In this document: piece by piece, positions 61,559 through 64,000 of the stretch | How positions within the stretch are numbered: the stretch's first letter is position 1 | Layout of the letters: each line of letters starts with the position of its first letter | Assembly: GCF_004005905.1 (NCBI RefSeq) | Contig: NZ_SACO01000001.1 | Coordinates: 434,001-498,000, forward strand | Source: Novosphingobium umbonatum | Lineage (GTDB): Bacteria > Pseudomonadota > Alphaproteobacteria > Sphingomonadales > Sphingomonadaceae | Reading direction: 5' to 3' | Length of the DNA: 64,000 nt | The notes under the pieces: model-generated | What the model was told of the DNA's origin: nothing | Seen by the model: only the letters and a program-made list of their open reading frames with translations | Database searches by the model: none | Program-made: the position numbers and the translations under genes

Positions 61559-64000
61559 TTACAGGTCCAGCCGCAGCGAGGCCGACACCGTGCGCCCCGT
61601 CGGCAAGCGGCCACGCACAATGCCATTGGCGGGCGTGCCGGCCTCGTCGATCGCGGTCAACGCCAGCACATCGAACAGATTGGCCGCATTGAGCGTCACC
61701 TGCATGCGCGGCGTCACACGCGCCTGAATGAAGGCATTGGTGGTAACGTAACCGGGCATTTTCAGGATATTGCTATCCTGCGCATAGCTGTCGGTGGTGC
61801 CGATGAAGGTTGCGCCGAAATTTACCCTGTTCCAATTGATCTGCGGCGTGACCTGAAAGATCAGATTGGCCAGATGGCGCGGATGTTTGCCGATGACCGA
61901 GGCGTCAATATAATCATCCACGATTTTCGCATCGGTATAGGTCGCCCCGCCATTCACGCTGAACAGGCCGCGGCGATAGCCTGCCTCAAACTCCAGCCCC
62001 TTGGCCTTGTATTTGCGCGCGATCACCACGCCAGTGCCGGTGTTGACATTGGTATCCTGACTGTTGACGCTAAAGCCGGTCAGATTGACGGTCAGGTTCG
62101 ACTTGCGGAATTTCATCCCCAGTTCGGCCTGCTTGACCGGATCATAGGCGGCCTGCGGAATTGCCAGACTGCCATCGGCATTGTTGATGGCAGCGGTGTA
62201 AAGGATGCGGTCGGCATTGGCGCGCGCGCCTCGGCTATAGCGGGCAAAGACCGAGAAAGGTTCGGCCACGCGGTAATTGATCCCCGCCGAATAGGACAGA
62301 TAGTGGTAGCTGTAATTGACCGGCGCGGGGCTGCCCAAGGGGGTGATGCCCACTTTCTGTTCGGCCAGCGAGATCACGCCATCGCCATTCATGTCGCGCG
62401 ACACCGTGCCCACCCGCCCGCCGCCAAGGTCCGATCCGAACACCTGCCCGCTGGCGCTGCCGAAATCATAGCGCAGGCTGCCGCCCACCGCCACTTTGCC
62501 GCGATGGAAATTGACCGAGCCATAGGCGGCCTGCACCGCATAATCGACGCTCATCGTGCGGCGCTGCGTGCCATTGTTGAGCGCATAGTTGAAAGCATAG
62601 AAGCCGTTCTGCGTCACCGCCTGACCCGCCGCATTGGTGATATTGAGCAGCGCCGCCTGCCCGTCACCGCGCACTTCGGTCACCGCCTCGGCCCAGCGCA
62701 GGGCGGTATGGATCGCCTGACGCGAGGCATAAAAGCCGCCGGTGGTGGTCAGCTTGCCCTTGGCCACTTCGTAAATCTTGCTGGCGCGCAGGTCATTGAC
62801 CATGCTGCCCAGATCTTCCTGCGGGCGGATACGGATGTTGATCACCGCGATGAGGCCATTGCCATTGAGCGAGGAAGGATCGGCAATCACCTGCCCCGCG
62901 CGCGGGCCGCTGGCATAGGATAAGGTGGCCCCTGCGCCGCCCAGTCGGGTCAGCCCCGCCGCGCCCGAATAAAGCACGCTGGAGAAAGGCCCGTACATGC
63001 CGCCCGAACGGTTCGCGATGCGGAAGCGGTCGGTGATCGTCCAGCCATCGACATCGATCTGGCCTTCGACGCCAATCGACTTTTCCTTCACCCTTTGGCC
63101 CTGCCGCAGGTCTTCGGACACGATATTGTTGTTTTCATCCAGCATGGGCGCCGATTGCAGATAGACGCTGGAGAGCGTGCCGCGCCCGGGGTTGAAACCG
63201 GCCACCGGCACCAGAGCGGGGCTGTCATTGCTGCCGGTGACTTTCAGCGGGACCGAATCGTAAAAGGGCGAACGGTCGTCGAGAACCTTGGCATAGACGC
63301 GCACATGGCCGCCGGTGAATTCACGGGTGATGTTGAACTTCATTTGCCCGCCGCGCTGGCTTTCAAAGCCGACATTGCGCGGGCCATTGCCCTGCCGCCA
63401 AAAGCCGCCGACATGGAAACGCCAGTCATCCGACAATCGCGCGCCATAGTCGAAATCGGCGCGATATTGCTGGAAATTGACCCCGCTGGTCAATGCGATG
63501 GCGCCGCCGGTCAAGTCGCCGGTTTTGGAGATGAAATTGATAATGCCGCCGGGCGAATTGGAGGCGAAGGTCGAGGCCGAACCGCCACGGATCGATTCGA
63601 CCTGCATCAGATTGAGGTCGGCACGGATGAAAGTATCGGCGCTGCCGCCGATAATATCGCCGAACTCCACCACCGGCAGGCCATCTTCCTGCAATTGCAC
63701 GAATTTGGCGCCGGAGGACACCACGGGCAGGCCGCGGATCGAGATATTGGCAATGCTTTCGCCATTGGGCGCTTCGGAAAAGACGCCGGGCATGGCGCGC
63801 AGCAATTCACCCACCGAGCGGGCGCCCAGCTTGATAATATCGGCCTCGCGCAGGCTGCTGGTGGAGGTGGCGCTGTCCAGACGGTCGCGGCCCTTGGCCA
63901 CGCCGGTGGTCACCACATCTTCGGCCTTTGGCGCGGCATTTTGCGGCGTGATTTGCGCATGGGCCATCGGTGTCAGCGCCGTGCTGAAAAGGAAAACGCT
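61559..64000 (-). CDS. TonB-dependent outer-membrane receptor (5' end outside window)
   Basis: At least 813 residues are present. The frame is open to base 64000, and the last codons in the window read SVFLFSTALTPMAHAQ, the end of a signal peptide, so only a few N-terminal residues are missing; the ATG at 63967 is internal. The plug has SVGELLRAMPGVFSE, LQEDGLPVVEFGDI and VESIRGGSASTFASNSPGG; the barrel ends SLRLDL. The ligand is unknown. It is related in protein and DNA to the receptor at 55629-58130. Confidence 0.9.
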   Translation of the reverse strand, partial: SVFLFSTALTPMAHAQITPQNAAPKAEDVVTTGVAKGRDRLDSATSTSSLREADIIKLGARSVGELLRAMPGVFSEAPNGESIANISIRGLPVVSSGAKFVQLQEDGLPVVEFGDIIGGSADTFIRADLNLMQVESIRGGSASTFASNSPGGIINFISKTGDLTGGAIALTSGVNFQQYRADFDYGARLSDDWRFHVGGFWRQGNGPRNVGFESQRGGQMKFNITREFTGGHVRVYAKVLDDRSPFYDSVPLKVTGSNDSPALVPVAGFNPGRGTLSSVYLQSAPMLDENNNIVSEDLRQGQRVKEKSIGVEGQIDVDGWTITDRFRIANRSGGMYGPFSSVLYSGAAGLTRLGGAGATLSYASGPRAGQVIADPSSLNGNGLIAVINIRIRPQEDLGSMVNDLRASKIYEVAKGKLTTTGGFYASRQAIHTALRWAEAVTEVRGDGQAALLNITNAAGQAVTQNGFYAFNYALNNGTQRRTMSVDYAVQAAYGSVNFHRGKVAVGGSLRYDFGSASGQVFGSDLGGGRVGTVSRDMNGDGVISLAEQKVGITPLGSPAPVNYSYHYLSYSAGINYRVAEPFSVFARYSRGARANADRILYTAAINNADGSLAIPQAAYDPVKQAELGMKFRKSNLTVNLTGFSVNSQDTNVNTGTGVVIARKYKAKGLEFEAGYRRGLFSVNGGATYTDAKIVDDYIDASVIGKHPRHLANLIFQVTPQINWNRVNFGATFIGTTDSYAQDSNILKMPGYVTTNAFIQARVTPRMQVTLNAANLFDVLALTAIDEAGTPANGIVRGRLPTGRTVSASLRLDL

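Overview
The window is high-GC, gene-dense alphaproteobacterial DNA. It most likely comes from a Sphingomonadales member (Novosphingobium/Sphingomonas type). The pointers are three SusC-like-scale TonB-dependent receptors, a crtY-crtI-crtB carotenoid set, an UrcA-family protein, a sphingomonad-style tryptophan-halogenase/2OG-oxygenase pair beside a receptor, and an mla lipid-transport operon. This placement is inference from gene content; no rRNA, tRNA or CRISPR was found.

Layout. 1-2226: hybrid sensor kinase and a response regulator cut by the left edge. 2421-5311: a coupled unit of Tat-exported FAD oxidoreductase, cytochrome c and MFS porter. 5393-9157: mlaACDEF phospholipid transport operon. 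9402-13672: penicillin-acylase-type hydrolase, SDR, CPA2 antiporter. 13690-26115: a raffinose/sucrose-type utilisation island (GPH symporter, GH36 alpha-galactosidase, GH68 fructan/sucrose enzyme, ROK fructokinase, LacI regulator, TPR-2OG oxygenase, flavin halogenase, TonB receptor). It is tied together by four near-identical palindromes (core CAATCGATTG or a close variant) in front of three transcripts. 26230-31674: a signalling cluster (GGDEF-EAL protein, YfiR-like periplasmic protein, CHASE8-like hybrid kinase, response regulator).

31909-44137: mostly housekeeping and stress genes: cupin, PhnA-like, glycine-zipper protein, cold-shock protein, galM, MFS, AI-2E family permease, LMW phosphatase, truncated haemoglobin, GDT1-like membrane protein, Dps, 6-phosphogluconolactonase, Nudix, DNA polymerase IV, UrcA. 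44138-50468: Bcr-type MFS, crtB, a LOG-family gene inside the crt run, crtI, crtY, hexapeptide acetyltransferase. 50473-52910: NTF2-like and HTH proteins, then an AT-rich stand-alone HsdR-N nuclease-like gene between exact 35-bp inverted repeats. 52953-55428: thiC with a four-TM protein behind a TPP riboswitch. 55573-64000: two related TonB receptors facing each other around a DUF2332 gene and a chemotaxis receptor; the last receptor runs off the right edge.

Functionally, the sugar island can be read as a pathway. The receptor brings oligosaccharide through the outer membrane and the symporter through the inner membrane. GH36 removes galactose, the signal-less GH68 enzyme splits the sucrose moiety, and ROK kinase phosphorylates fructose. 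GalM and Pgl elsewhere in the window could serve the resulting galactose and glucose. The most novel-looking items are the YfiR/CHASE8-kinase module, the apparently circularly permuted amino-acid-oxidase-like protein coupled to cytochrome c, the repeat-bounded nuclease gene, the riboswitch-controlled membrane protein, and structured leaders in front of a TonB receptor and pgl.
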